From assembly GCA_039654915.1 (NCBI GenBank), contig CM077595.1:45291501-45355500 (forward strand): a DNA stretch of 64,000 nucleotides, given 5' to 3'. The notes below the pieces were generated by a model. That model saw only the letters and a program-made list of their open reading frames with translations, searched no databases and was not told the DNA's origin. The position numbers and the translations under genes were made by a program. Below are positions 21,248 through 31,517 of the stretch, piece by piece (position 1 is the first letter of the stretch; every line of letters starts with the position of its first letter). The DNA comes from Aquilaria yunnanensis. Taxonomy: Eukaryota; Streptophyta; Magnoliopsida; Malvales; Thymelaeaceae.

Positions 21248-22733
21248 TGCTGCACTCTAGCAGTTGTAACCCAAGTGTAGGTTGTCGCAAGTAATAAAAT
21301 CTTGGGAGTTCGAGTGTCGAACCACAAGGAAGTGAATTAGAAATACAAATTACAGATTTTTAAGAAAGAAAATATTTTGGTGCAAGATATGAACAGGTGT
21401 TGATAAAAAAACTCATATTCAAATAAATAGCTAAGGTTAAGGGATCCACTTTTAGTATATCGGTTATGATTAATTTTAGCCCATCTTACCACTCAATTAG
21501 AATCCACACATAGAGGAGGTCCCAATCGGGGAATTTAGTTAGTATTAACTTCCGTTGATTTTAAAATGCCGACACTTGCTAATGGGTTCAAGTATCCATC
21601 ATGCCAACCTTTGTCGACAATAACTCAAGATTCCAATATAGCTGGTAGAGCCATGTTCTACAGAGGGAATCAAGTAGCTTTTGTGTCAATGATTGACTAT
21701 GATGAATCAAGACTCCCACTTAACAAGGAGGGAAGTTAAATAGATTAAGGAAGAAAATACCGTTAACATTGTGATCCATTAAAATCAATCATAACCTCTA
21801 TACCAAAAGCTTCACCCTTTCACCTTAGCAAAAAAAAGATTAGTTAGCCATCATAAAAGTAAACAACATGTAGAAATATGAAATGAACATGGATTGAAAG
21901 ATCAAAGGAAGAATAAGAAGAAGAACAAGAAAACACTTGGACAGAGCTTCGGTATTGAAAATAAGAACAAGAACAAAGGAAAAAATCTAAAAATGATACA
22001 AGAACATGTAAATGGCCTAATAAAATGGCATCCTTCACCTTCCCCCCAAGTTGCCTATTTATAGAGTTTTGGGGTGGGTGAAATGGTAAAAATAAAATGG
22101 TAAAATGTAGGTAAATACAACTCAATAATGGTGGGCCGCAACTTCTTTTAATTTTTTCACCATTGTAGATATCAGATCAACTCTTCCTCAAAGCATAGAA
22201 GTTGTAGATCTCCTCTTTAGCTTCGAATCGATAGCTTGTTCATTCAAATCAGACATCCGTAGCTTAAGTTATGATTTTTCTACCGAAACTGCTCTTCAGC
22301 ACACAAAATAACGAAGGGTCTCATCTATAATCAGATTTTGGCAATGAAAACAATTAAATTAGCTCGTAGAATGAAATAGAGTTGAATATCTATGTGTTGG
22401 CTTTCAGATGAATTTGGAATCACTTAGTTCCAACATCTACAGCTCCAAATATGATTTTTCTCGTGAAGAGTCGCCAAGTGATGATTTTACCTATGTAAAA
22501 AATAATTATTTAATATTGATGAATAGTAAAATGCATATAAACAATAAAATACGCCTGTGAACAGTGAAATATGCGTATGAATAGTAAGTTGGTGAATAGT
22601 AATTGAGTGAATAGTAAAAATGCATTAATAGTAACCCGGTGGAAAAATGCTCAAAATATAGAAATTAATCATACTCAAAGTGTATAATGATGATTTAAAC
22701 CCTTAATAACAATATACTTATGAATATTCATCA
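21248..22733 (-). mobile_element. 3' LTR of the Athila-like element
   Basis: TGCTGCACTCTAG at 21248 to ATTCATCA at 22733 on plus (minus: TGATGAATATTC ... AGTGCAGCA). It is highly similar to 30028-31512. On the inner side is a C-run on plus, i.e. a G-rich PPT on minus at 22734-22744. Confidence 0.92.
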
Positions 22734-25215
22734 CACCCCCCAACCAGATTCTTGCTAGTCCCTAGCAAGTGTAACCTAAGAAAATAAACAAAATATATAA
22801 TCTAACAACTCATGACAGTTCATGCTATGAATATATGACACTTGTAAACTTAACTTGCAAGTAATTAATGAAAGGAGAAAAAGTTAAGTCCTTGTTAGCA
22901 GAGGTAGAGGATCACTCCCTAAGTATTTGCACTTATTTTAAAGTGGGTTTGTGAACAGTTTATTTTGTGTTTCTCAATCCCGAGCTTGTAAGGGGATCCA
23001 ACTTCACCATCACTAGATTCCCAATAGGGGCTGCATGTAAATTTAACTCCAATGGTCTTTATACAATGTTGTAATGAAGCTGGGTTTAGTGAAAGCGGGA
23101 ATCGGATGGAAGCTTTTTAATGGTGGAGTTTAAGAGAACTAGTAATACAATGAACAATAAATATGGGCACTTAAAACACTAAATACCCAATTCAACCCTG
23201 GTCTCCTAGTCCTCTCCAAAACACAATTCCTTACCAACACATGAGTTTAGAAAACAAATATGGTTGAGTTTTAAACTTATCGAATTTAACACTTTTTTTT
23301 TTCTTTTTTCCCTCTTTTTCTTCTTCTTTTTTTTTAACCTCTCTCCATTTCAAAATTGCTGACCTCATTTGATTTGCACAAATATTAAGGCTGAAGTTAT
23401 TTTTTTTTTAACTGTCTCCCATGATTAAGCGTTTATCTATCAGAAAAAGATAAAAGAAGATGTATTTCATCTTTGCTTTAGTAAGGATTCCACATGGGTA
23501 TGAGCATATATAATTTTATTTAAAAAGAAAAGAAAACAATTTTGTTTTAGACTGCCATAAAAGAAAAAGAGGTTAAGTATTATGAAACGAAGAGTCTTTT
23601 TTTTTTAATTTATCTATATATATATTTATATATATATACTTTATTTTACGATGGCTTTTTCTTATGTTCTTGCTTTTGCCTGTTTTTACCATAAATCAAA
23701 ATTTGTTTAAAACTCAACCATCCAATGATATACACTCAATTTTTATGATTTAAGCTCAACTCACCCCAATTTTTCCACTATGACAAATTAAGCACAAGGT
23801 AACCTAACATATTCTGAAGTACACCCCACACTTATTCTTTATTTTACAAAAAAAAACAACACATTCATTTTAATTCTCTAAGCCAATAATCATATAAGCA
23901 TCACTAGTTCCAAGGACAATAAAGGATCAAAATGAAGTGGATGTGTTTAAACATATAGGGTTCAAACAAAGAATAAGGCTATAAGGCTCAAAGGGGCTCA
24001 CTAAGGGATAATGTACAAGGTTAGCCTTTTGGTAAGTGGTTGGCCCTAAAATGCCATCTTCTTTCTTAAATTTACATACAAGAAGTGAGGTTGCATGGGT
24101 CCTTAAGACCACTCATCCAAGCAAGGTCTAGCTCAAAACAAAAAGTAAGCACTCTCAACAAAGAAATTCACACATCCTAATAAACACTAAAGGCTCAAAA
24201 GTGCTCACCGGTTATTTATTTTCCTTAGGTAACAAGCAACATACTTTAACTGCTTTTAAAAATTAACAACCATTTCAAATTTACAAGGTATACATCCAAT
24301 GATAATATTTCCATGAGTTGGGTTCCTAAATGCAAACAAACAACCTAAATTCATGCTAAATGTTCCTACATGCAACTATTTATGCTTGCTAGAAAAAAAA
24401 ATGTTATGCATGTCACATAAAATAGGATGCGTCTCAAAAGTGAAAAATTACTCTTTACTCAGCCATCATAAACTAAGTACTTTGTCTAATGGTTTTAATA
24501 TCAACATGAGAGAAACTATCCTAAAAGAAAAAAAATGTGACAACTATCCCTCCCCCCAACCAGATTAAGACATTGTCCCCAATGTCAAAACATAGATAAG
24601 AAGAGTGAATAAGAAATTACCTGAAATGGTAGTTATTGAAAATGAAAAACCTGAAATAACTTAAACCAAAATAAAGAAAATGCTGATAATAAAATTAAAG
24701 AACAAGATAAACAGATCCACAAGTCCAATTGCTCTCTTTCACAGTGCTTCATCACTTATTAAGGATTGACAACATCTTCCACTGGTTTTACGTCCAGTAA
24801 CGGCTTCAACGCATTCTATGAGTCAGGGATATGCTTCCCATCCAGTTTTCTTATAAACTGACAAACAGGGTCATTTAAAGTCAGATTCTCAATACTATAA
24901 CGCTCTCATTCTTTATGAAAAATACTCCATAAACCAAGAAGTTCATTTTACATTAATCCACAAGAATGCGTCTCAAGAGTCAATCGGATATTATCCAAAG
25001 AATCCTTACTCAGGCCATTCTTGATGAATTGTATTTTTATCTTCTCGATTATCGAACACCATTTTTGAAGAACGACATCTAGTATCACAAGTCCATCGAC
25101 CACATTTGTGATAGACTCATAATCTTTTCGCTCTTCGCTTTTTGGCATAAGAGCTTTTGCCTAAGCCAGGCATGTAAGACACAAATAAATCTAGGATTTC
25201 ACCAGGCAAATGGAC
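22734..25215 (-). other. 3' region of the Athila-like element; no intact ORF
   Basis: It begins with the polypurine tract. AT-rich with poly-T and TA runs near 23285-23330, 23400 and 23600-23640. A 15-bp repeat of the PPT flank (CCCCCCAACCAGATT) occurs at 22736-22750 and 24552-24566. The minus-strand frame at 25148-24948 (IQFIKNGLSKDSLDNIRLTL) may belong to a decayed post-integrase ORF, but I recognise no domain and cannot call it env-like. Confidence 0.5.
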
Positions 25216-25510
25216 CTTAGCTTCAATTAACTAACGCACATCTTCAGGAATGCCTTTGTGCATCAAAACTCTTAATCTTTCACATCTAGCTTGGTAAATC
25301 CTTTTAAGAACATTCATTGGGAAAGAAGGAAAGTATTTTCGCAAAGCAGAAAGAGTAGAATCCATTGGTGAGAAAAAATTGAGAGAGGAGAAAAAAAAAT
25401 TAGTTGTTATGGGAAACTTAGATAACCGACTTGAAAGCCACGGAGTACCGTATCCACCACTTAACCGGGGAGAAATGAATCCTACTTTTTGACAATTTTC
25501 AAAGGCTTTG
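25216..25510 (-). pseudogene. Athila-like pol remnant, downstream of solo LTR C, plus unknown ORF
   Basis: After the solo LTR the integrase text resumes as CKAFENCQKVG, the last part of the zinc module. It then passes, without the integrase core, into a frame with MDSTLSALRKYFPSFPMNVL and YQARCERLRVLMHKGIPEDV, which I do not recognise. It may be the start of a separate post-pol ORF of this family. The abrupt switch implies an integrase-core deletion. Confidence 0.6.
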
Positions 25511-25515
25511 CAGAA

Positions 25516-26934
25516 TGTTAGTGTTGTGCCCAAAAGCCAATCAGGAGATGATTGTATTTTTTTTGCACATTGAGTCATGATATTTTATTAAGGCATTATT
25601 CCAGCAATTATGTTTGTGGTTTTGTTTCTGCGTAACTTAACAAACATAATTGTAACCCTAGAATAATGATATTCTTAAACGTCCCTGGTCTAGTATTATT
25701 GTGGAGTGGGTTGCAATAATACATAACGACTAGCATATGTGGAGACTAATATGAGATATGTAGTCTACATATGGGTACAAGTTGGAGAACTTGTGTACTG
25801 GACCGACCCACCATGAGAACACTACATGGATCGTTATATGAGTGTCATACGTGATTCTCATAGTGATCATGGTATATGTAGTCCTTCGACCTAAGATCAT
25901 CAAGGTTCCCTACATGTGAGTCACATACTTTGATATTTTCCTTTGTTGCTCGTAACTGAGTGAACTTGAAGGAGGTCATTGGGTATGTCACATATCATGC
26001 GGAGGGATTTGTATGATCAAGATGGGATTTGTCCCTCCTATGTAACGGGAGTGATATCTTCGGGCCCCTTGATAGAGTAAGACGTAGAAAAATGCATGGC
26101 CATGCTCGGATGAGTTGATATACGACATCAAGTTCATCAGTTTAAGTTGGTCTACTCGGTAATCAAGAAACCAAAGATTGGGCTATACGAGAGTGACACA
26201 TTCCATGTCTCGTGCTTAGTCTTGATATCTTGGACAAAGGGACAATGGCATATATCGGTGATGATCATAAAGGTTTAGTCAAATCATCGACAATCTTGTC
26301 ACTTGGGTAGCAATGATGCGTTGCTAGACACCGCTCATTGCTTATGATCATAAATGTGATTTATAATCATTGCCAACGTGGTAAGAGCCTATTGGGTCGC
26401 ACGCATAGAGCTATTTGGATCATTAGAGTACATGGGCTAATAATTTGGGTTTTGGTTTCACAATAATTTCGTATTAATAATGGGCCCAATAGTTGAGCCA
26501 TTATTAAGCCCGAAATTAAAGCCTAATTGGATTAGGGCTTTGAAACCTATTAGGCCTGGAAGTTGAGTCTCACTATAAATACAACTTCTAGTGAGAAATT
26601 CATAGGTTTCCTTGCCCTAACCTCCCAAAAGGACAGCTGCACTCTTCTCTTGCAATTCCTTGGAGGACGCAAGCTAGCACTGCAAGCGCAAGAGAAACGC
26701 ATCTACCGGGACGTGGTGGAAGCGTGGTGATCCCGAGAGGCTCGTGTGGATACCATAGAGAGCTTGAACACGTCAACTGTTCAGGGTTTGTGATTCGACT
26801 CTACAGTTGAGTGAGAGATCTCAACCGAAAATTAGGTATGAAAATTTTCGAACACCCGATTTACCCCGTTTCACTTGGATCCTGGAGGGTTTCGGTTAAA
26901 TTCCGCTGCGCTGTTTGGCTCCCGAAACCTATCA
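25516..26934 (+). mobile_element. Copia solo LTR, copy C, TSD CAGAA
   Basis: TGTTAGTGTTG at 25516 to CCTATCA at 26934, 1419 bp, plus orientation, same family as A, B, D and E. Perfect CAGAA duplications lie at 25511-25515 and 26935-26939. A TATA box (TATAAATA) is at 26574-26581. The 3' terminus is CCTATCA instead of the CCCAACA seen in A, B and D. It is inserted in the integrase zinc module of the Athila-like element. Confidence 0.93.
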
Positions 26935-26939
26935 CAGAA

Positions 26940-27380
26940 TGCATGTGCATCCTTAAACAAAGAGGGCCAGTAAAATCTAGACTGTAAAATCTTTACAGCT
27001 GTTTTCTTTGACCAAAAATGCCCTCCGCATGCTTCAAAATGAGAAAATTCAATGACACTTTTACCTTATCCTCAGGTATGCATCTCATAAATATTAGTCA
27101 AGACAGTATTTGAAAATATAAGAGTCATTCCAATTAAAATTTGTCACCTCATGTAGAAATTTCTTCTCATCTTGGATACTCCATTGAGCTGGTATCTGTT
27201 CAGTCAAAAAAAGTTGATAATATTAGCAAACCAAAGTACTGTAGTGACAGAAAATAGAAATTTGTCAGGAAAATAATAATTTATGGGTGTAGCCTCAATT
27301 GTTGAATCCGTTGTCAGCCTTGACAAATAGTCAGCGATAATATTTTTGGTGTTATTCTTATCCTTGATCACAATGTTGAA
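26940..27380 (-). pseudogene. Athila-like RNase H end and integrase zinc module
   Basis: Minus-strand fragments include KDKNNTKNIIADYLSRL, the end of RNase H (canonical ..N.VADHLSRL), then FEACGGHFWSKKTAVKILQS and RFYWPSLFKDAHAFC, the integrase HHCC region. Stops are frequent between them. The text joins the end of the protease ORF directly at about 27380, showing that RT is absent. Confidence 0.82.
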
Positions 27381-28760
27381 TTATTGGAGTAATATGATCC
27401 AATGTATCAGCTTTGATTTGACATCTTTCTCTGACATTAGGTATTTCAATTGTTTAGGTAAAAGCTTCAACTCAATTATGTGAATTTTATTTTGCTCTTC
27501 AATTTTTAGTTTCCAACATGTGTTTCGCTTCACTTGTGAAGAATCAAGCAATGAACACACGTTAGATGTATCCTGATCCATTTGTATAATCGATTCAAAT
27601 GAATTAACTAGATAATTTTTTTTAGGATCAGAGATACTCCCTTCTTCGATGTGGTTTTTCCCAATAGTGTCAATGAGGTAAAGTTCCTCGCTTTCATCTT
27701 CTTTTTCAGGTGGCTGCTTAAACAAGTTGAAAATATTTAACTCCAATGTCATATTTCCGAATGTCAGCTTCATCAATCCATTCCTGCAATTAATCAAAGC
27801 ATTAGAAGTTGCTAAAAATGGACGTCTTAAAATAACATGTATTGAATTCTTAATTTCCACTGGTGGTGTGTCCAAAATAATAAAATCCACAAGATATATA
27901 AATTTATCAACTTGGACTAACACATCTTCAATGACTCCTCTGGGCACTTTCACTGATCTGTCAGCAAGCAAAAGAGTTACCTCGGTTGGTTTTAACTCAC
28001 CCAAATTTAGTTTTTGATAAACTGAATATGGAAGTAAGTTTACACTAGCCCCAAGATCAAGTAATGCTTGTTCAATTTTATGTTCTCCGATGAAATATGA
28101 AATTGTTGGACAACCAAGATCATTGTATTTTAAAGCAGTGTTATTTTGAAAAACAGAACTTACCTGCTCAACCAAGAAGGTTTTCTTTTTCACAGTTAGT
28201 TTTCTTTTAATAGTGCACAAATCCTTCAAAAATTTGGCATAAGAAGGTACCTGTTTAATCACATCCAACAAAGGGATATTGATCTTTACCTGCTTGAAGA
28301 TATCAAGAATTTCAGAATTCTTATTCACCTTCTTAAGAACTATTAACGCCTGAGGAAATAGAGGTGTTGGTGGAGATTCAATTTGTTCTTCACTTTGTAT
28401 AAGTTCAACCTCTTCTTTACTCTTAGAAGTTGACTCATCGTCTTCTTCACAAGGATCAGGAATGGATTTTTCAACAACCTTACCATTACGGAGTATAATG
28501 ATTGACTTCACTTGATCCACGGTTTGACCTTTGGGATTTGCTTGTGGTTGAGAAGGAAATTTTTCTTTCTCCTGAATGTTGAGTGCAGATGCAAATTTTG
28601 CAAGAGTATCTTTCAAATCAATCATGGTTTGACTTGTTTGAGCATTGATTGACTCTTTCTTTTCAATGAATAAATGTAATGTATCTTCAAAATTTTTCTT
28701 AAAAGGAGGAACATATGGTGCATACCCTTGAGATTGTTGAAAATTTTGTTGGGCATGCAA
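27381..28760 (-). CDS. Athila-like gag C terminus and protease, 459 codons open
   Basis: The longest uninterrupted frame in this element. After a Gln/Lys-rich section it has the Athila-type text IPLLDVIKQVPSYAKFLKDL, then KKTFLVEQVSSVFQNN. The protease follows with the active site ALLDLGASVNLLPYSVYQKL (DLGAS, as usual in this lineage) and LADRSVKVPRGVIEDVLVQV. The first ATG is probably not the true start, because the gag zinc knuckle lies upstream in a broken frame. The frame ends at 27381, where RT should begin but RNase H remains instead. It is a pseudogene in function. Confidence 0.88.
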   Translation of the reverse strand: MHAQQNFQQSQGYAPYVPPFKKNFEDTLHLFIEKKESINAQTSQTMIDLKDTLAKFASALNIQEKEKFPSQPQANPKGQTVDQVKSIIILRNGKVVEKSIPDPCEEDDESTSKSKEEVELIQSEEQIESPPTPLFPQALIVLKKVNKNSEILDIFKQVKINIPLLDVIKQVPSYAKFLKDLCTIKRKLTVKKKTFLVEQVSSVFQNNTALKYNDLGCPTISYFIGEHKIEQALLDLGASVNLLPYSVYQKLNLGELKPTEVTLLLADRSVKVPRGVIEDVLVQVDKFIYLVDFIILDTPPVEIKNSIHVILRRPFLATSNALINCRNGLMKLTFGNMTLELNIFNLFKQPPEKEDESEELYLIDTIGKNHIEEGSISDPKKNYLVNSFESIIQMDQDTSNVCSLLDSSQVKRNTCWKLKIEEQNKIHIIELKLLPKQLKYLMSEKDVKSKLIHWIILLQ

Positions 28761-29647
28761 AGTTGGTTGTGACGATTGAGCATAATTATCATTTCTTCAA
28801 CTGAAATTTGGATGATTCCTCCAACTAGGATTGTAAGTTTACAAGTATGGATTTTGGGTTAGCTTTTTGAAGTTGTTCAATACATTGACTTGTTCATGGA
28901 GACATTCTTTGAAAGTGGGCAAGGTTGGGCAACTGCTAGTGGGATGGTCATTGGTCTCACAAATGTGACAAACACTTTCTTCAATGGATTTTAATTGACC
29001 AACTTTTTTAATTTCTAAAGCCTCAACTTTTCTAACTAAAGATGCAAACTTTACTTAAAGGTCATTATCTTCCTTAAGATGATAAATGCCTCCACTAGAT
29101 GTAAGGATTTGAGTCTTACCTGGAGCCTCATATGTACCAGCAGTATCCCAATTCTGTGCATTTTCTGCTAGCATGTCTAGGTAATTCATTGCTTCGTTAG
29201 GATCTTTATCCTCAAATGTTCCATTGCACATCATTTCTACCATTTGTCTTTCCCTAGGTGTGAAACCTTCATAAAAATGTGAGACTAATCTCCAAGTTTC
29301 AAAACCATGGTGTTCATGCTACAGTTTAGGTTGTTATATGTGTGACAGACTTTTTCAAATTCTCTCAAATGCAAGTATGGATTTTCAGAAACAAAGCCAT
29401 GAAAAGTTGGTAAAAGTTTAATAATATCTGGCTTGAAATTGAAGTTACATGCATCAACAGAAAAAATTAGACATGATTGAGTGCTATTCCTTATGGGGTT
29501 CATGTATTCTCTAAGTGTCCTAGGTCGATCTTGGTCATTATGTAGAGCATGGTTATCTTCTTGTTTATTAATATGTTCAGCCATGTTTGAAGAAGATGAA
29601 GATTCTCTTACCAATCTACCACTTGATGTACGTGACCAAGCTTTCAT
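28761..29647 (-). pseudogene. Athila-like gag, N-terminal part and zinc knuckle
   Basis: Frames 29647-29285 and 29243-29055 give gag text (RTLREYMNPIRNSTQSCLIF, HLREFEKVCHTY, then EMMCNGTFEDKDPNEAMNYL). Near 28930-28980 the minus strand encodes CHICETNDHPTSSC, a CX2CX4HX4C knuckle. Stops and a frame change near 29285 break the reading. The ATG at 29647 follows the leader repeats closely and is a reasonable gag start. Confidence 0.82.
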
Positions 29648-29697
29648 GCATTAACAAAATAACAACAAGAAAAAGCAAATATCAATAACAAGTTAGG

Positions 29698-29930
29698 TAG
29701 GAGGCTCAGCCTTCCACACAATAATAATAAGAAAAATAAATAAAAAGAAAGCAATATGAACAAAAAAATAAAAGATAGGAGGCTCAGCCTGCCATTCAAC
29801 AATAAAAAAAAATAACACAAAATAAATAGAAAATAAAAGGTAGGAGGCTCAGCCTGCTATTCAACAATAAAGAAAAATAAATAAAAATAAGATTAACACA
29901 AATTAAGATGTAGGAGGCTCAGCCTGCCAT
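29698..29930 (-). repeat. Four spaced copies of a 20-bp inverted-repeat motif in the Athila-like leader
   Basis: TAGGAGGCTCAGCCTGCCAT or a close variant starts at 29698, 29776, 29841 and 29911, 65 to 78 bp apart, in otherwise A-rich sequence. Each core AGGCTCAGCCT is a perfect 5-bp inverted repeat around one base. They lie between the PBS and gag, where packaging and translation signals of LTR elements are found. Their role is inference. Confidence 0.9.
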
Positions 29931-30001
29931 ATAAAGAACAAAAAATAAAAAAAATAAAAAGAACAAAAAGAAAAAAAAATTAAACTTGTACTCTAATTTT
30001 A

Positions 30002-30021
30002 CTTCCCTGGCAACGGCGCCA
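30002..30021 (-). other. Primer-binding site of the Athila-like element
   Basis: The minus strand reads TGGCGCCGTTGCCAGGGAAG shortly after the 5' LTR end (separated by AGTTTT). This is the classic Athila/Tat-type primer-binding site. Confidence 0.88.
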
Positions 30022-30027
30022 AAAACT

Positions 30028-31512
30028 TGCTGCACTCTAGTAGTTGTAACCCAAGTTTAGGTTGTCGCAAGTAATAAAATCTCGGGAGTCCAAGTGTCGA
30101 ACCACATGAAAGTGAATTAGAAATACAAATTACAGATTTTTAAGAAAGAAAATATTTTGGTGCAAGATATGAACAGGTGTTGATAAAAAAACTCATATTC
30201 AAATAAATAGCTAAGGTTAGGGGATCCACTTTTAGTATATCAATTATGATTAATTTTAGCCCAACTTGCCGCTCAATTGGAATCCACACATATAGGAGGT
30301 CCCAATCAGGGAATTTAGTTAGTATTAACTTTCATTGATCTTAAAATGCCGACACTTGCTAATGGGTTCAAGTATCCATCATGCCAACCTTTGTCGACAA
30401 TAACTCAAGATTCCAATATAGCCGGTAGAGCCATGTTCTACAGAGGGAATCACGTAGCTTTTGTGTCAATGATTGACTATGATGAATCAAGACTCCCACT
30501 TAATAAGGATGGAAGTTAAATAGATTAAGGAAGAAAATACCGTTAACGTTGTGATCCATTAAAATCAATCATAACCTCTATACCAAAAGCTTCACCCTTT
30601 CACCTTAGCAAAAAGAAGATTAGTTAGCCATCATAAAAGTAAACAATATGTAGAAATATGAAATGAACATGGATTGAAAGATCAAAGGAAGAACAAGAAG
30701 AAGAACAAGAAAACACTTGGACAGAGCTTCAGTATTGAAAACAAGAACAAGAACAAAGGAGAAAATCTAAAAATGATACAAGAACATGGAAATGGCCTAA
30801 GAAAATGGCATCCTTCACCCTCCCCCCAAGGTTCCTATATATAGAGTTTTGGGGTGGGTGAAATGGTAAAAATAAAATGGTAAAATGTAGGTAAATACAA
30901 ATCAATATTGGCGGGCCGCAACTTCTTTTAATTTTTTTACTATTGTAGTCTTCAGATCAGCTCTTCCTCAAAGCATAAAACTTGTAGATCTCCTCTTTAG
31001 CTTCGAATCGATAGCTTGCTCATTCAAATCAAACATTCGTAGCTCAAGTTATGATTTTTCTACCGAAACTGCTCTTCAGCACATGAAATAACGAAGGTCT
31101 CATCTATAATCAAATTTTGGCAATGAAAACAATCAAATTAGCTCGTAGAATGAAGCAAAGTTGAAGATCTATGTGTTGCCTTTCAGATGAACTTGGAATC
31201 ACTTAGTTCCGACTTCTACAGCTCCAAATATGATTTTTCTCGTGAAGGGTTGCCAAGTGATGATTTTACCTACGTAAAAGATAATTATTTAATATTGATG
31301 AATAGTAAAATGCATATAAACAGAAAAATACGTGTGTGAACAATGAAATAAGCGTATGAATAGTAAGTCGGTGAATAGTGACTGGGTGAATAGTAAAAAT
31401 AAGTGAATAGTAACCTGGTGGAAAAATGCTCAGAATATAGAAATTAATCATACTTAAAGTGTATAATGATGATTTAAACCCTTAATAACAATACACTTAT
31501 GAGTATTTATCA
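30028..31512 (-). mobile_element. 5' LTR of the Athila-like element
   Basis: 1485 bp, TGCTGCACTCTAG at 30028 to TATTTATCA at 31512 on plus. Highly similar to 21248-22733 with scattered substitutions. A pair of long near-identical LTRs supports an insertion more recent than the Tat-like and chromovirus elements. Confidence 0.92.
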
Positions 31513-31517
31513 TCTCC

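Larger units (their letters stand above)
21248..31512 (-). mobile_element. Athila-like Ty3/gypsy element, 10.27 kb, RT deleted
   Basis: Perfect target duplication TCTCC (21243-21247, 31513-31517). Two LTRs of 1486 and 1485 bp, an Athila/Tat-type PBS, a leader with four spaced repeats, and gag and protease of the Athila type. Protease is followed almost directly by the end of RNase H and the integrase zinc region, so RT, most of RNase H and the integrase core are missing. A Copia solo LTR (25516-26934) interrupts the integrase. It is non-autonomous. It sits in the chromovirus RNase H, at LKQW|RHYLLG. Confidence 0.92.

Noticed and set aside
24948..25230. Env-like ORF of the Athila-like element
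   Set aside because: Position fits, but no transmembrane segments or recognisable env-like text; frames are short and broken.
29698..29930. CRISPR-like array (regular repeats with spacers)
   Set aside because: Four short repeats in A-rich leader DNA of a plant retrotransposon; no Cas genes and wrong kingdom.
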